From positions 62,001-126,000 of the forward strand of contig JAJFIA010000004.1 in assembly GCA_021775255.1 (NCBI GenBank): a stretch of DNA of 64,000 bases, in the 5' to 3' direction. Shown in pieces: positions 54,262 through 61,947 of the stretch. Numbering within the stretch: position 1 is the stretch's first letter; each line of letters starts with the position of its first letter. A program made the position numbers and the translations under genes. The stretch comes from Roseovarius sp. (GTDB lineage: Bacteria; Pseudomonadota; Alphaproteobacteria; Rhodobacterales; Rhodobacteraceae). The notes under the pieces are model-generated. The model had not been told where the DNA came from. It saw nothing but the letters and a program-made list of their open reading frames with translations, and did not search any database.

Positions 54262-55608
54262 CTACAACGCCGCCGAGCGCGTCCAAAACCGCCACATCAG
54301 CAACACCGCAGCAAGGCCCAACCCAACGGCCAGCCCAAGCCAGATGCCAATGCCGCCCATCCCGAAGGTGAAGCCCAGCACGTAACTCACCGGGATGCCG
54401 ATCAGCCAATAGGAGATCATCGCAATCACCATCGGCGCGCGGGTGTCCTGCATCCCGCGCAACAGGCTCAGCGCCATGATCTGCATCGCATCCACCACCT
54501 GAAACAGCGCCGCCGCCGCCAGAAGGCCCACGCCGATCACAATCACCGCCTCGCGGTTTGGCTCATTGGCGCGCATGAACAATCCGATCAGGGTTTGCGG
54601 CTGGACCAGGAACAGGATCACCGCGCTCATCGCCACCAATCCCGCCATGAGAATCGCCACTTTCGCGCCATTGCGCAACCCGGTGCCATCCTTGCGGCCC
54701 ATTGCCTGCCCGGCGCGGATGGTGGCGGCATTCGACAGCCCCACATGGATCATGAACACCGTCGAGGTCACCTGTATCGCAATCCCGTGCGCCGCAAGCT
54801 GTATTGTCCCCAGCCAGCCCATCATCAGCGAGGATGCGGCAAACAACCCGGATTCCGACAGGCTGGTGATGCTGATCGGCCAGCCCAGCCGGAAAACCGC
54901 GCCCAGCGCCTCCCAATCGGGCCGCCACAGGCGCTGAAACATCGCGTGTTCGGGCAATGATCGGGCCACATACACCACCAACACAACAACGGACGCAATA
55001 TTGACCATAAGCGAGGCAACCGCCGCACCCTCAATGCCCATCTCGGGAAAGCCCCAGTTGCCAAAGATCAGCGCGTTGTTGATGATGATATTCACTCCCA
55101 CGGCAGCAATCGTCATCCACAAGATCACCTGCATCCGTTCAAGCGCCGAGAGATAGGATTTGAGCACCATCACCATCAGCGCCGGGATCAGCCCCCAACC
55201 GGCGATCTGCAAATACTGGCTGGCCAAATGCGCGGTTTGCGCCTGTTGTCCCAGCCGCAGAAATATCGGCTCCGACCAGATCATCAGCGGCATGGCGGCA
55301 ATGCCAAACCCCAGCGTGGCCCACATACTCATGCGGGTGACCCGGCGCACCTGCACCTCGTCGCCCGAGGCCTGCGCCGCCGCCACCATCGGCACCACCG
55401 CCCAGGCAAACCCGGATCCGGCGATGAACAAGACAAAGTAAAACATCCCCCCCAGCACCTGCGCCGCAAGCGCCTCAACAGAATACCAGCCCAGCATCAC
55501 CGCATCGGTAAGATGGATGGCAAACTGCGCCAGATGACTGCCGGTCAGGGGCAGACCAAGGGCCAGGATGGCGCGGGCATGGCGCAGGTATTGTTGGGAA
55601 GGTTGCAT
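54262..55608 (-). CDS. MATE-family exporter
   Basis: A 448-residue inner-membrane antiporter with about 12 helices in two related halves (LTGSHLAQFAIHLTDAVMLG near the start of the first, FRLGWPISITSLSESGLFAA in the second). MATE proteins export cationic drugs or metabolites using proton or sodium gradients; the closest named group is NorM-like. A perfect 22-base operator-like inverted repeat lies upstream. The stop TAG sits in a GTAGGGCGGCCCACG segment that resembles the REP-like hairpin at 1271. Confidence 0.93.
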   Translation of the reverse strand: MQPSQQYLRHARAILALGLPLTGSHLAQFAIHLTDAVMLGWYSVEALAAQVLGGMFYFVLFIAGSGFAWAVVPMVAAAQASGDEVQVRRVTRMSMWATLGFGIAAMPLMIWSEPIFLRLGQQAQTAHLASQYLQIAGWGLIPALMVMVLKSYLSALERMQVILWMTIAAVGVNIIINNALIFGNWGFPEMGIEGAAVASLMVNIASVVVLVVYVARSLPEHAMFQRLWRPDWEALGAVFRLGWPISITSLSESGLFAASSLMMGWLGTIQLAAHGIAIQVTSTVFMIHVGLSNAATIRAGQAMGRKDGTGLRNGAKVAILMAGLVAMSAVILFLVQPQTLIGLFMRANEPNREAVIVIGVGLLAAAALFQVVDAMQIMALSLLRGMQDTRAPMVIAMISYWLIGIPVSYVLGFTFGMGGIGIWLGLAVGLGLAAVLLMWRFWTRSAAL

Positions 55609-55687
55609 ATCTTCCCCCTACCGCCGGGTTTTGTACGTGGCAAGAGCGATAAATGCCGGAGTACGGGCCTTCCTATGCGCATCGGAA

Positions 55688-55709
55688 TTATTGACTCATC
55701 AGTCAATAA
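55688..55709. promoter_or_regulatory. TetR-type operator upstream of the MATE gene
   Basis: TTATTGACT-CATC-AGTCAATAA is a perfect nine-base inverted repeat with a four-base spacer, the form typical of TetR-family operators. It is 80 bases upstream of the MATE start. No TetR gene lies in the window, so its regulator must be encoded elsewhere. Confidence 0.65.
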
Positions 55710-55939
55710 CGCTAAGATTGCCGTCAGGGGGGAATGGACACCAATATATGTCAATAAAAACATTGCGCTTTGCAGCGCGGCCATATTAATCTTTGCCGAG
55801 GAGCAAACATTCCGGTTCGGCCCCTGCCTGCAAGCATGACGCAAATCGCAGGGAATATGACGCGGATGGCCGAAATCAAGCCTGAACCGGGGCTAGAATA
55901 TCGTCCAGCCAGGCGCCACAATCGGGGCTGATAGCATGG

Positions 55940-55971
55940 CATATCCACTACCAAACATATCCACTACCAAA
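55940..55971 (+). repeat. Tandem 16-base repeat before an orphan binding protein
   Basis: CATATCCACTACCAAA occurs twice head-to-tail with no spacer, ending three bases before the GGGAG ribosome site and 17 bases before the ATG at 55988. The rest of the 379-base gap 55609-55987 holds the TetR-type operator and no other recognised feature. Confidence 0.9.
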
Positions 55972-55987
55972 CAGGGAGAATAAATAG

Positions 55988-57541
55988 ATGTCACTTATCA
56001 CCAGCGGCCGCCTCAACCGACGCGGCTTTTTGCAGACAACGGCTGCCACGGCAGTTGCGGCTTCACTGCCATTCAGCGCGGCACGCGCCGCCCCCAAACG
56101 TGGCGGGAATCTGCGTTTTGGCGTCGGCCATGGCCAGACAACTGACACAATGAATCCCGGCACCTGGGAAAATGACTTTACCATCGGCATGTCCTTCGCC
56201 GTGCATGGCCGGATAACCGAAGTGGCGCCCGATGGCTCGCTCATCCCTGAACTCGGTGAAAGCTGGGAAGCCTCGGCTGACGCTTCGGAATGGACATTCA
56301 AAATCCGGCAGGGGGTAACCTTCCACGACGGCGCGCCGCTGACCGCAGATGATGTGGCAGCTTCGATCAACTTCCACCGGGGCGAGGATTCAACCTCGGC
56401 TGCTGGCCCGATTGTGGCACCGATTACTGATATCAGGGTTGACGGCAACAATGTCATCTTCAAGCTGGATGGCGGCAATGCCGACTTCCCCTTCATCCTT
56501 TCCGATTACCACCTGACCATTCACAAGGCAAAAGGCGACAGCATTGACTGGCAATCGGGCAATGGCTGTGGCAGCTACATCCTCAAGGAAGCCAAGATGG
56601 GCATTTCCTTCATGATGGAGCGCAACCCAAATCACTGGCGTGATGATGTGGCCTGGTTTGACAGTGTTGAGCTGCTGTCGCTGGTGGATCAGAACGCCCG
56701 CACATCGGCGCTGGTCTCGGGGGATGTACATGCGGCCGACCGGCTTGATCTGAAAACCGTGGGCCTGCTGGCGCGCAACAAGGATCTCAACATCCACTCA
56801 ATCGCAGGCACCCAGCATTACACCATGCCGATGAATTCCGGCCTTTCCCCTTACGACAACAACCATGTGCGTGAGGCGCTGAAATACGGCATCAACCGTG
56901 AAGAGCTGGTTGAGAAAATTCTGTTTGGCTATGGCTCGGTTGGCAACGACCATCCCATCGGCTCGGGTCAGCGGTTCTTCAACAAGGATCTGGAGCAGAA
57001 AACATATGATCCCGACAAGGCCAAATTTCACCTTGATAAAGCCGGGCTCAGCGAGCTTTCGGTCGATCTGTCAGCGTCCGATGCGGCGTTTGGCGGCGCG
57101 GTGGATGCCGGTGTATTGTTCCAGAACTCGGCGAAAGGTGCCGGCATTGATGTCAAGGTAACGCGCGAGCCAAATGATGGCTACTGGTCCGACATCTGGA
57201 TGAAGAAACCTTTCTGCTTCTCCTATTGGAGCGGCCGCCCGGTGGAAGATCAGATGTTTGCCACCGCCTATAAATGCGGTGCGGCGTGGAACGAAAGCTT
57301 CTGGTGCAATGACCGGTTTGATGAGTTGATGGTCAAGGCGCGTTCCGAGCTTGATGATGACAAGCGTCGCGCGATGTATTACGAAATGCAGGATCTGTGT
57401 GCCAATCAGGGCGGCTCGATCATCCCGATGTTCGCCAATTATGTCTTTGCCACAAACAAGGCCATTGGCACCCCTGAGGTCATGGGCTCAAACTGGGGTC
57501 AGGATGGCGAGCGCTTCGCCGAACGCTGGTGGTTCGCCTAA
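55988..57541 (+). CDS. Peptide/solute-binding protein (SBP_bac_5), Tat-exported, orphan
   Basis: A 517-residue periplasmic binding protein of the DppA/OppA family. The signal is twin-arginine type (LNRRGFLQTTAATAVAASLP, cleavage near ARAAP). The domain begins GGNLRFGVGHGQTTDTMNPG and includes SWEASADASEWTFKIRQGVT. No permease or ATPase genes follow: the next gene is convergent. It may serve a transporter encoded elsewhere. A strong terminator follows. Confidence 0.92.
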   Translation: MSLITSGRLNRRGFLQTTAATAVAASLPFSAARAAPKRGGNLRFGVGHGQTTDTMNPGTWENDFTIGMSFAVHGRITEVAPDGSLIPELGESWEASADASEWTFKIRQGVTFHDGAPLTADDVAASINFHRGEDSTSAAGPIVAPITDIRVDGNNVIFKLDGGNADFPFILSDYHLTIHKAKGDSIDWQSGNGCGSYILKEAKMGISFMMERNPNHWRDDVAWFDSVELLSLVDQNARTSALVSGDVHAADRLDLKTVGLLARNKDLNIHSIAGTQHYTMPMNSGLSPYDNNHVREALKYGINREELVEKILFGYGSVGNDHPIGSGQRFFNKDLEQKTYDPDKAKFHLDKAGLSELSVDLSASDAAFGGAVDAGVLFQNSAKGAGIDVKVTREPNDGYWSDIWMKKPFCFSYWSGRPVEDQMFATAYKCGAAWNESFWCNDRFDELMVKARSELDDDKRRAMYYEMQDLCANQGGSIIPMFANYVFATNKAIGTPEVMGSNWGQDGERFAERWWFA

Positions 57542-57565
57542 AGCACTATCTATCAAGAATGCTGC

Positions 57566-57596
57566 AAAGGGGCCGGATTTCTCGGCCCCTTTTGTT
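57566..57596 (+). terminator. Intrinsic terminator of the binding-protein gene
   Basis: AAAGGGGCCG (57566-57575) and CGGCCCCTTT (57583-57592) form a ten-pair stem, followed by TTGTTATG. It ends just before the convergent hydrolase stop. Confidence 0.88.
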
Positions 57597-57599
57597 ATG

Positions 57600-58415
57600 T
57601 CACACCCACGTCCGGCCCTCCATCATCGCTGCAATGATCGCCTCGGGCGCGTCTTCCTGCATCAGATGCCCAGCCTCAGCCACACGGATCAAAGGCTGAT
57701 CCGATAAAAGCCCGGCCAGCGCCTCGCCCTTGGCAATGGGTATCCACGCATCATGCTCACCCCAAAGAACCTGAACGGGGCATTCAAGGCGGCCATATAA
57801 AGGCTCAATCGCATCGGTATATTTCTGATCCATTTGAGCAATCTGCCGGTAAAACGCCGCCTGTCCCGCTGCGCCTTGCCACGGCTGCATATAAACCGCC
57901 AGCGCCTCATCGCTTAGCCGCCGATGCGCCGCCCCTTGTAAATAAGCCGCCAGCAAGGCGTCATGGGCATAGGCCGGCAGGGCCGTGAAAGCCGTCTCAT
58001 ATTGGCGCACATGTGACACAAACGGCGATCCCCACGGCGACAGCGCCACTGCGTCGAAAATCGTCAGTTTAGCGTAGCGCAACCCGTTCAGGTAATATGC
58101 CCTGAGCGCTGTGGCGCCGCCAAAATCATGGCACAAAACCTCTGGCTTATTCAGCCGCCATTCAGCGATCAATGCCGTTAGTAAATCGTTCTGAACTGCC
58201 AAAGATACATCACCCTCGCCTATCTGCGATGCGCCGTAACCCAACAAATCAAAATAATAGACCGTCCGGTGCCGCGCCAGTAAAGGCGCTATCCGCCGCC
58301 AGACCTGTGATGAAAACGGCGTGCCGTGGATCAACACCAATGGTGGCCCCTGCCCGGTTCTGCCCCAGGCCACGCGATGGCCCTTAAAGATGAAAGTTTC
58401 TGTCATCGGCAGCAT
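57600..58415 (-). CDS. Alpha/beta hydrolase with Asp nucleophile (dehalogenase/epoxide hydrolase-like)
   Basis: A 271-residue hydrolase. The oxyanion motif is LIHGTPFSS (28-36) and the nucleophile elbow is CHDFGG with D97, an Asp as in haloalkane dehalogenases and epoxide hydrolases. The base is H in EAGHLMQEDAP, and GEHDAWIP supplies another acid residue. The reaction probably opens a C-halogen or epoxide bond; which one is not decidable. Start ATG 58415 with GGAG eight bases upstream. It diverges from an ArsR-type regulator that probably controls it. Confidence 0.88.
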   Translation of the reverse strand: MLPMTETFIFKGHRVAWGRTGQGPPLVLIHGTPFSSQVWRRIAPLLARHRTVYYFDLLGYGASQIGEGDVSLAVQNDLLTALIAEWRLNKPEVLCHDFGGATALRAYYLNGLRYAKLTIFDAVALSPWGSPFVSHVRQYETAFTALPAYAHDALLAAYLQGAAHRRLSDEALAVYMQPWQGAAGQAAFYRQIAQMDQKYTDAIEPLYGRLECPVQVLWGEHDAWIPIAKGEALAGLLSDQPLIRVAEAGHLMQEDAPEAIIAAMMEGRTWV

Positions 58416-58429
58416 CGTGATTCTCCATA

Positions 58430-58464
58430 TTGTCATTTAGCTAAATAACTATATAATAGTTTTA
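58430..58464 (+). promoter_or_regulatory. Promoter with palindromic operator for the ArsR-type gene
   Basis: TTGTCA (58430-58435) and TATAAT (58452-58457) are 16 bases apart. The perfect palindrome ATTTAGCTAAAT (58435-58446) fills the spacer, and AACTAT-ATA-ATAGTT (58447-58461) covers the -10. The ATG at 58464 lies six bases after TATAAT, so the message is probably leaderless. Confidence 0.75.
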
Positions 58465-58784
58465 TGGTCAATCATGATGTCAGGATTAAAGCCCTTGCCA
58501 GCCCTCAGCGCCTGATGATTCTACAATTGCTGTCAGAGCCTGGCAGAAATTTTTCCGAACAATGGTCTGCCGATCCTGTTGAGTTTGGTGTTTGTATGAC
58601 ATTGATAGCCAAGGCGCTTGAGCTTAGCCAGCCAACTGTCAGCCGCCACGTTGATCTGCTGCGGCAGGCCGGTTTCATCACAACCCGGCGCTATCAGAAA
58701 TGGTCTTATTGCAAACGCAATGAACCCGTTTTGGCCGACTACCATAAATGGCTTGGCAAAGAACTTGTCATTCAGGAAAGTTAA
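58464..58784 (+). CDS. ArsR-type helix-turn-helix regulator
   Basis: A 106-residue winged helix protein (RIKALASPQRLMILQLLSEP, then KALELSQPTVSRHVDLLRQA, then GFITTRRYQKWSYCKRNEP). The recognition helix is SQPTVSRHVDLL. There is no CxC metal-binding pair at the usual place, so it probably does not sense metal. No ribosome site precedes the ATG and a -10 box lies six bases upstream, suggesting leaderless translation. It diverges from the dehalogenase-like hydrolase and probably represses it and itself. Confidence 0.9.
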   Translation: MVNHDVRIKALASPQRLMILQLLSEPGRNFSEQWSADPVEFGVCMTLIAKALELSQPTVSRHVDLLRQAGFITTRRYQKWSYCKRNEPVLADYHKWLGKELVIQES

Positions 58785-58828
58785 GACACAAACCTGTGCG
58801 ACGTGGTGATCCTCAACAGTTCCCGGGA

Positions 58829-59731
58829 TCAAACCTTGGTCGCTGTTACCACCGGCGTCAGTGCTTTGCGCTTCAGCACCGCCTCGCGCCAGCTGATAAA
58901 GCTCACCGCCGCCACGATCACCGTGCCGCCCAGCACCACATAGATATCCACGCCCTCATGAAACACCAGCGCGCCAAGCGTCACCGCCCAGACAAGTTGC
59001 AGGAAGGTTACCGGCTGCGTCACCGTCAAAGGTGCCGCGCGAAACGCCAGTGTCATGGTGTAATGCCCACCCGTGGCCAGCACCGCAACAGCGCTCAGAA
59101 TGGCCACCTCTTTCCATGTCGGCGTGACCCAGTTCAACGCCGCCAGAGGGGCCAGACCAATCGTCACCGTCAGCGACAGCATCACCACCACCACCGCAGC
59201 GCTGCACCTGTCTGATGCCTGTTTCGCCAGCAGATAGGACGCGCCAAAAAAAACCGCCGTGAACAGCATTGCTATATGCCCCGGCCCGATCTCGCGGAAC
59301 CCGGGGCGCAGGATGATCAGCGCGCCGATCAGTGCCGCCGCCAGTGCCAGTATCCGCCTGAGCGCCAGCTTTTCGCCAAAAAACAGCGCCGCCCCCAGGG
59401 TGACATAGATCGGCGAGAGATAATTCATCGCCGTCACATCGGCGATCGGGATGCGCGCCATGGCAAAAAACCACAAGCCCACCGCCACGGTATGCACAGC
59501 ACCCCGGCCGGCAAACACCGCCCAATCGCGGCCCTCAAGCCGGATTTTCAGCATCGACGGCAGCATCGGGATCAAAAAAACAAGCCCAATGGCATAGCGC
59601 AGGAATGCAGCCTCCGGCGCCGGGATACGCGGCCCCAGATATTTCACCAGCGCCGTGACCCCGACAAACAGGATACCGGTGAGGACCATCCAGAAAATGC
59701 CCCAGGCGTGCTGTGGATTATCATTGCTCAT
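58829..59731 (-). CDS. EamA/DMT-family transporter
   Basis: A 300-residue inner-membrane protein with ten helices in two EamA repeats (GIFWMVLTGILFVGVTALVK at the start; AMLFTAVFFGASYLLAKQAS starting the second). It begins at ATG 59731; the longer frame is not needed. Substrate unknown. This is the second exporter of the superfamily in the window (the other is at 1816). Confidence 0.9.
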   Translation of the reverse strand: MSNDNPQHAWGIFWMVLTGILFVGVTALVKYLGPRIPAPEAAFLRYAIGLVFLIPMLPSMLKIRLEGRDWAVFAGRGAVHTVAVGLWFFAMARIPIADVTAMNYLSPIYVTLGAALFFGEKLALRRILALAAALIGALIILRPGFREIGPGHIAMLFTAVFFGASYLLAKQASDRCSAAVVVVMLSLTVTIGLAPLAALNWVTPTWKEVAILSAVAVLATGGHYTMTLAFRAAPLTVTQPVTFLQLVWAVTLGALVFHEGVDIYVVLGGTVIVAAVSFISWREAVLKRKALTPVVTATKV

Positions 59732-59781
59732 GGGCGCATTAAACCGGCATAAGGCAGAATGTCGAGAGGCCAACGCCCCAC

Positions 59782-60228
59782 TCAAGGCAGGTTGATCACG
59801 GCCTCGCCTAGATCAGAGCCCTCAACCACAACCTTGTCATCATACCAATGCCAGTCCATCCTCTTGCAATCTTCCGAAAAACTCGCCTCGCCCAGCACAG
59901 CGCCTGTTTCCAGATCAATCACGGCATTGCTGATAATCGTCACCAGATATGATGTTCCCGGCTCGCCGGCATAGTACTGCAACACACCAATCCGGCCCTG
60001 ATAGCGCTCTGGCATACCCCAATCCAGAATCTGCGGATGTTCGGGCGTATTCATGAATATCTCTGCCTGCAGGCCCGGATATTCAGGATTGCTGGCAAAC
60101 CAGTCGCCATTGACTTGCTGCACGCTCCAGCCTGCGGAGGATGCTGAGGCCTGAGGGATGCCGCATTGCGCCCATAAAGCAGAAGCCCACAGAAGCTGTG
60201 CCGCGCAACCTATACCCAGATACCTCAT
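59782..60228 (-). CDS. Unknown exported protein
   Basis: A 148-residue protein with a signal peptide (YLGIGCAAQLLWASALWAQ) and a mostly beta-rich mature part (GWSVQQVNGDWFASNPEYPG, then GRIGVLQYYAGEPGTSYLVT). Two cysteines (CGIP near the mature start and EDCKRM near the end) could pair in the periplasm. No family was recognised. It is 12 bases downstream of the LysE-type gene and may share its transcript. Confidence 0.75.
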   Translation of the reverse strand: MRYLGIGCAAQLLWASALWAQCGIPQASASSAGWSVQQVNGDWFASNPEYPGLQAEIFMNTPEHPQILDWGMPERYQGRIGVLQYYAGEPGTSYLVTIISNAVIDLETGAVLGEASFSEDCKRMDWHWYDDKVVVEGSDLGEAVINLP

Positions 60229-60240
60229 CCGCCTCTCCCT

Positions 60241-60837
60241 TCAGCCCAGTACCAGCTTCGCGGCAATCAGCCACATGGTCAAGCCTACGATCAGATCCAA
60301 AATGCGCCAGCTTTCGGGCCTGCGAAAAAACGGGTTCAGCATCCGCGCACCATAGCCAAGAATGAAAAAGAACACAAAACTCGCCAACACAGCCCCGGCA
60401 CCAAATATAATCGGCCTGTCATATTGCGACGAAATTGATCCCAAAAGCACAACCGTATCCAGATAGACATGCGGATTGAGCCATGTCAGCGCCATGCTGG
60501 TCAGGAACGCTTTTGTGGCACTGCCGGTTCCGAGGCCGGCCTCCAGCACATCGCCACCACGCCAGGCCGCGCGCAGATTGGACGCGCCGTAAAGCGCCAG
60601 AAAAACCGCACCGCCAAAACGCATCACATGCTCAAGCCACGGCACCGCCTGTGCCAGATGGCCAAAACCCATGACCCCGGCACTGACCAAAAACGCATCC
60701 GAAATAGCACAGGTCAGGATCACCAGCAGCACATGCTCGCGCCGCAACCCCTGACGCAATACAAAGGCATTTTGCGAGCCGATAGCGATGATCAAGGATG
60801 ATCCAAGCGCAAAACCTGCAATGAAAGAAGCCTGCAT
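60241..60837 (-). CDS. LysE/ArgO-type amino acid exporter
   Basis: A 198-residue membrane protein with six helices: IAIGSQNAFVLRQGLRREHV is the LysE/ArgO N-terminal signature and LTWLNPHVYLDTVVLLGSIS is the conserved middle segment. It exports basic amino acids such as lysine or arginine. No LysG-type regulator is adjacent. Start ATG 60837. Confidence 0.92.
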   Translation of the reverse strand: MQASFIAGFALGSSLIIAIGSQNAFVLRQGLRREHVLLVILTCAISDAFLVSAGVMGFGHLAQAVPWLEHVMRFGGAVFLALYGASNLRAAWRGGDVLEAGLGTGSATKAFLTSMALTWLNPHVYLDTVVLLGSISSQYDRPIIFGAGAVLASFVFFFILGYGARMLNPFFRRPESWRILDLIVGLTMWLIAAKLVLG

Positions 60838-60983
60838 AAACTACCCTGCCCCGGCCCTAAACTTGCTCATGCGCATACTCAAAATAAACACTCAATGCCA
60901 CAAGAAGGCACATAATCCTTAAATACGCAACCCTTGGTTGCCAGGCGGCAGGCACATGTCCGCATTACCTTAGGTAAGCCCGA

Positions 60984-61009
60984 TGACCTGCGCGATAACG
61001 GGCAGGTCA
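60984..61009. repeat. Hairpin between lysE and yebC
   Basis: TGACCTGC (60984-60991) pairs with GCAGGTCA (61002-61009), with a ten-base loop. It lies 60 bases after the yebC stop. It has no T-tract, so its role is uncertain; it could mark the 3' end of the yebC message. The remainder of 60838-61068 holds nothing recognised. Confidence 0.45.
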
Positions 61010-61068
61010 GGCCTTTCTGCACAATAGTATTCACCGAATATATGTATAAATCGTGCAGATCGGAAAAA

Positions 61069-61827
61069 TCAGGCGCCCGGGTCTTCGGCAAGCTGTTCCA
61101 TCACTGCGTCAGAGGCCTCGAAATTGCTGGTGACGCGCTGAATGTCATCATCATCCTCCAGCGCATCAATCAGCTTCATCAGTTTTTGCATATTCTCCAG
61201 ATCCATCTCGGTGGTGGTGGTGGGCCGCCATACCAGCTTGGTCGATTCAGACTCGCCCAGCGCAGCCTCCAAAGCGTTTGATACCTCATTCAGATCGGTA
61301 TCCGCGCACCAGATGACATGCCCGTCCTCGGACGATTCCACATCCTCCGCCCCCGCCTCGATCGCCGCCATCATAACCGTATCCGCATCCCCCACCTCGG
61401 GCGGATAGGTCACCTCACCCTTGCGATCAAACATGAAGCCGACCGAGCCGGTCTCGCCCAGATTGCCGCCGTTCTTGGTAAAGGTCGAGCGCACCGTGCT
61501 GGCGGTGCGGTTGCGATTATCAGTCATCGCCTCGACAATCACCGCAACGCCATTGGGGCCATAGCCCTCATAACGGATTTCCTCATATTCATCGCCCTCG
61601 CCGGCCTGGCTTTTCTTGATCGCGCGATCGATCACATCCTTGGGCACCGATTGCGTTTTGGCCTCTTTCACCGCCAGCCGCAAGCGCGGGTTTTTATCCG
61701 GGTCCGGGTCGCCCATCTTGGCGGCCACGGTGATCTCTTTCGACAGCTTGGAAAACAATTTTGAACGCGCGGCATCCTGACGGCCCTTGCGGTGCTGAAT
61801 ATTTGCCCATTTTGAATGGCCTGCCAT
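61069..61827 (-). CDS. YebC/PmpR-family protein
   Basis: A 252-residue YebC/TACO1 protein: [20 protein letters not shown] is the family start, followed by [20 protein letters not shown] and the acidic [20 protein letters not shown] core. It was long described as a transcription regulator; YebC/TACO1 proteins now also have a reported role in translation, relieving ribosome stalling at proline-rich stretches. The ATG at 61827 is preceded by GGAGGGACC. It diverges from the SLC13-type transporter gene. Confidence 0.95.
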   Translation of the reverse strand: MAGHSKWANIQHRKGRQDAARSKLFSKLSKEITVAAKMGDPDPDKNPRLRLAVKEAKTQSVPKDVIDRAIKKSQAGEGDEYEEIRYEGYGPNGVAVIVEAMTDNRNRTASTVRSTFTKNGGNLGETGSVGFMFDRKGEVTYPPEVGDADTVMMAAIEAGAEDVESSEDGHVIWCADTDLNEVSNALEAALGESESTKLVWRPTTTTEMDLENMQKLMKLIDALEDDDDIQRVTSNFEASDAVMEQLAEDPGA

Positions 61828-61947
61828 GATGGTCCCTCCGGGGTATATCTTTCGCTTTTTGCCTCTATAAGGCAGCCACATGCCCGCCCGCAACCCGGTT
61901 GCAATCCGCGCCATGATAGGTTTGGCTATCTGCAATCAAGGAGCCAT

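Noticed and set aside
54246..54263. REP-like segment GTAGGGCGGCCCACG at the MATE stop as a repeat copy
   Set aside because: Only a partial likeness to the hairpin at 1271; too short to claim as the same family.
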